From: Microbacterium excoecariae
Lineage (GTDB): Bacteria > Actinomycetota > Actinomycetes > Actinomycetales > Microbacteriaceae
NCBI RefSeq assembly: GCF_011326725.1
Contig: NZ_JAANCO010000001.1
Coordinates: 620,001 to 684,000, forward strand
Reading direction: 5' to 3'
Length of the DNA: 64,000 nt
Below the pieces are notes generated by a model. The model was not told the origin of the DNA, searched no databases, and worked only from the letters and a program-made list of their open reading frames with translations. Positions 62,826 to 64,000 of this stretch are shown here, in pieces (within the stretch, counting starts at the first letter, position 1; each line of letters starts with the position of its first letter). Both the position numbers and the translations under genes were made by a program.

Positions 62826-64000
62826 CTACGCCGCGGGAATCGGATCCGCCCCGCGCGCGTGCTCTGCCCACGCCGGCTCCGCGGGGAGGATCCGGAGCGC
62901 GCGCGTGCCGACCGCGAGCGCGGCGGCGAGCGCGCAGATGCCGGCGCACACGAGGATCGTCGGCCCGCGCCCGGCCCACGCGAGCCCGAGGCCCGCGACG
63001 AGCGGAGCGAGCGGCATGGCGCCGCGGGAGAACACCTGCGCCGCCGCGTTCGCCCGCCCGAGGAGGCGGTCGGGCGTGGCCACGACGAAATACCCGCTGA
63101 GGCCGGCGTTCACGGCGGGGAGGAGGAGCGCGGGCGCCGCGAGCACGGCCGTCACCGCCCACGGGGTCGTCACGAGCGCGACGCCCGCCGCCCCGCACGC
63201 GAGCGCGGCGAGCCCCGAGATCGCGACGAGCCCGGTCGGGACGCGGTGGACGACGGGGCCCGCGCCCAGGGCGCCGACGAGCATGGCCGCGCCGACGCCC
63301 GCGCCGACCCAGCCGATCGCCGCGGGGGAGTGGCCGGCCTGCTGGAGGGCGTAGATCGCCGTCGTGACGGCCGCGGAGATCCCGAGGTTCACGATGGTCG
63401 TGACGACGACGACGCCCCGGAGATCCGGTCGCGCCCAGATCCAGGCGAGCCCCTCGATCACCTCCCGCCCGGCCGATCGCGGGCCGGCCCCGGCGGCCGC
63501 GCGCGGGCGGCGCGCCGCGGCCGGGGCCCCGGGCGCCGGGCGCAGGCGGTCGATCGCCCACGCCGCCGCGCCCGCGATCGCGTGGCACGCGGCCATAGCC
63601 GCGCCGACGGCGCCCGCGCCCGCCGTGAGCAGGAGACCGCCGAGCGGGCCGCCCGCGAGCTGGAGGGCGGCGTCGCGCGCCTGATTCGCGGCCTGCGCGC
63701 GGCCCATCTCCTCGGGCGCGACGACCTGCTTCAGCGCGCTCTCCCCGGCGACGTCGAACAACCCGGTGCGCGCCGCGAGCAGGGCGTCGATCGCGAGGAG
63801 CACGGCGAAGGTCAGCGCGTCGGCGGTCGCGAGGAGGGCAAAGGCCCCGGCGAGAGCGCAGCCGATCACCGCGCCCGCGATCATGAGGGGGATGCGCGGG
63901 CGCCGGTCGGCGAGGACGCCGCCCGCGAGCGTGAGAACGAGCCGGACGGCGGCGCCCGTCGCGGCGATGACGCCCGCCTGCGCGGGGTCGTCCGTGACGA
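62826..64000 (-). CDS. MFS transporter, 5' end outside window
   Basis: A major facilitator with at least nine visible membrane segments; the frame stays open to the right edge, so the start lies beyond 64000 and the ATG at 63884 is internal. The motif-A-like GGVLADRRPRIPL lies at about 63890-63930, and EEMGRAQAANQARDAALQLAGGPLGG is typical of the EntS/DHA3-like exporters. Substrate unknown. It converges on the LacI gene. Confidence 0.85.
   Translation of the reverse strand, partial: VTDDPAQAGVIAATGAAVRLVLTLAGGVLADRRPRIPLMIAGAVIGCALAGAFALLATADALTFAVLLAIDALLAARTGLFDVAGESALKQVVAPEEMGRAQAANQARDAALQLAGGPLGGLLLTAGAGAVGAAMAACHAIAGAAAWAIDRLRPAPGAPAAARRPRAAAGAGPRSAGREVIEGLAWIWARPDLRGVVVVTTIVNLGISAAVTTAIYALQQAGHSPAAIGWVGAGVGAAMLVGALGAGPVVHRVPTGLVAISGLAALACGAAGVALVTTPWAVTAVLAAPALLLPAVNAGLSGYFVVATPDRLLGRANAAAQVFSRGAMPLAPLVAGLGLAWAGRGPTILVCAGICALAAALAVGTRALRILPAEPAWAEHARGADPIPAA

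Overview
This window is high-GC DNA from an actinobacterium. Micrococcales, and plausibly Microbacteriaceae, is my inference. The reasons are the strong G/C third-position bias, an actinobacterial trehalose-to-glycogen gene block, many start-stop overlaps (ATGA/GTGA), and many genes whose -10 hexamer ends 6-7 nt before the start codon (leaderless transcripts). I see no tRNA, rRNA, CRISPR array, transposase or prophage. Gene packing is very tight: the only intergenic stretch of about 300 bases is 11721-12020.

Layout. (1) 1-4780: the end of treS, then maltokinase and glgB, which fit the trehalose/maltose-1-phosphate route to glycogen. (2) 4781-8960: a thioredoxin/DUF4395 pair, an unknown protein, apt, an NCS2 xanthine/urate-type permease and a small flavin/F420-type oxidoreductase. 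(3) 8965-16014: a ChvE-type sugar ABC importer (binding protein, ATPase, permease), divergent from a second, orphan ATPase and a ROK regulator. (4) 16079-43230: a very large purine and ureide catabolism region. It holds HpxO, HIU hydrolase and OHCU decarboxylase (urate to allantoin). Next come an XRE-cupin regulator, an NCS1 permease, a hydantoin/allantoin racemase, allantoinase, an acetamidase/formamidase, an AtzH-amidase fusion, a PucG-type ureidoglycine aminotransferase and allantoate amidohydrolase. An NMT1/SsuA-type ABC importer follows, with an adenine-deaminase-type enzyme, a second XRE-cupin regulator and a nucleoside phosphorylase. The region ends with an SDR, a purine permease, a molybdenum xanthine dehydrogenase (FeS-Mo fusion plus FAD subunit), its XdhC and MocA-like maturation proteins, and an aldo/keto reductase. 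(5) 43306-58597: a cell-surface block of three giant exported proteins with LxxTG-like C-terminal anchors: a lamin-tail metallophosphatase, a CBM6/purple-acid-phosphatase-like metallophosphatase, and a GH92 enzyme whose usual catalytic Glu is Gln. (6) 58729-64000: purS-purQ, a potassium channel, a ZapE-like ATPase, a LacI regulator and a partial MFS transporter.

How the genes work together. Region 4 can carry adenine to hypoxanthine, xanthine, urate, allantoin, allantoate and ureidoglycine. The PucG step points to an oxalurate branch, and the two amidases beside it are candidates for the last steps, which are unproven. Region 5 reads as a surface system for phosphorylated mannan: uncapping of mannose-phosphate by the GH92 enzyme, followed by phosphate removal. 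A CebR-like operator (TGGGAGCGCTC core) lies before both the ChvE operon and the LacI gene some 50 kb away, suggesting one regulon.

Non-coding highlights are three 65-bp perfect palindromes at gene ends, a second palindromic family at 58614-58691, and a striking excess of the hexamer GGATCC in all reading frames and between genes.
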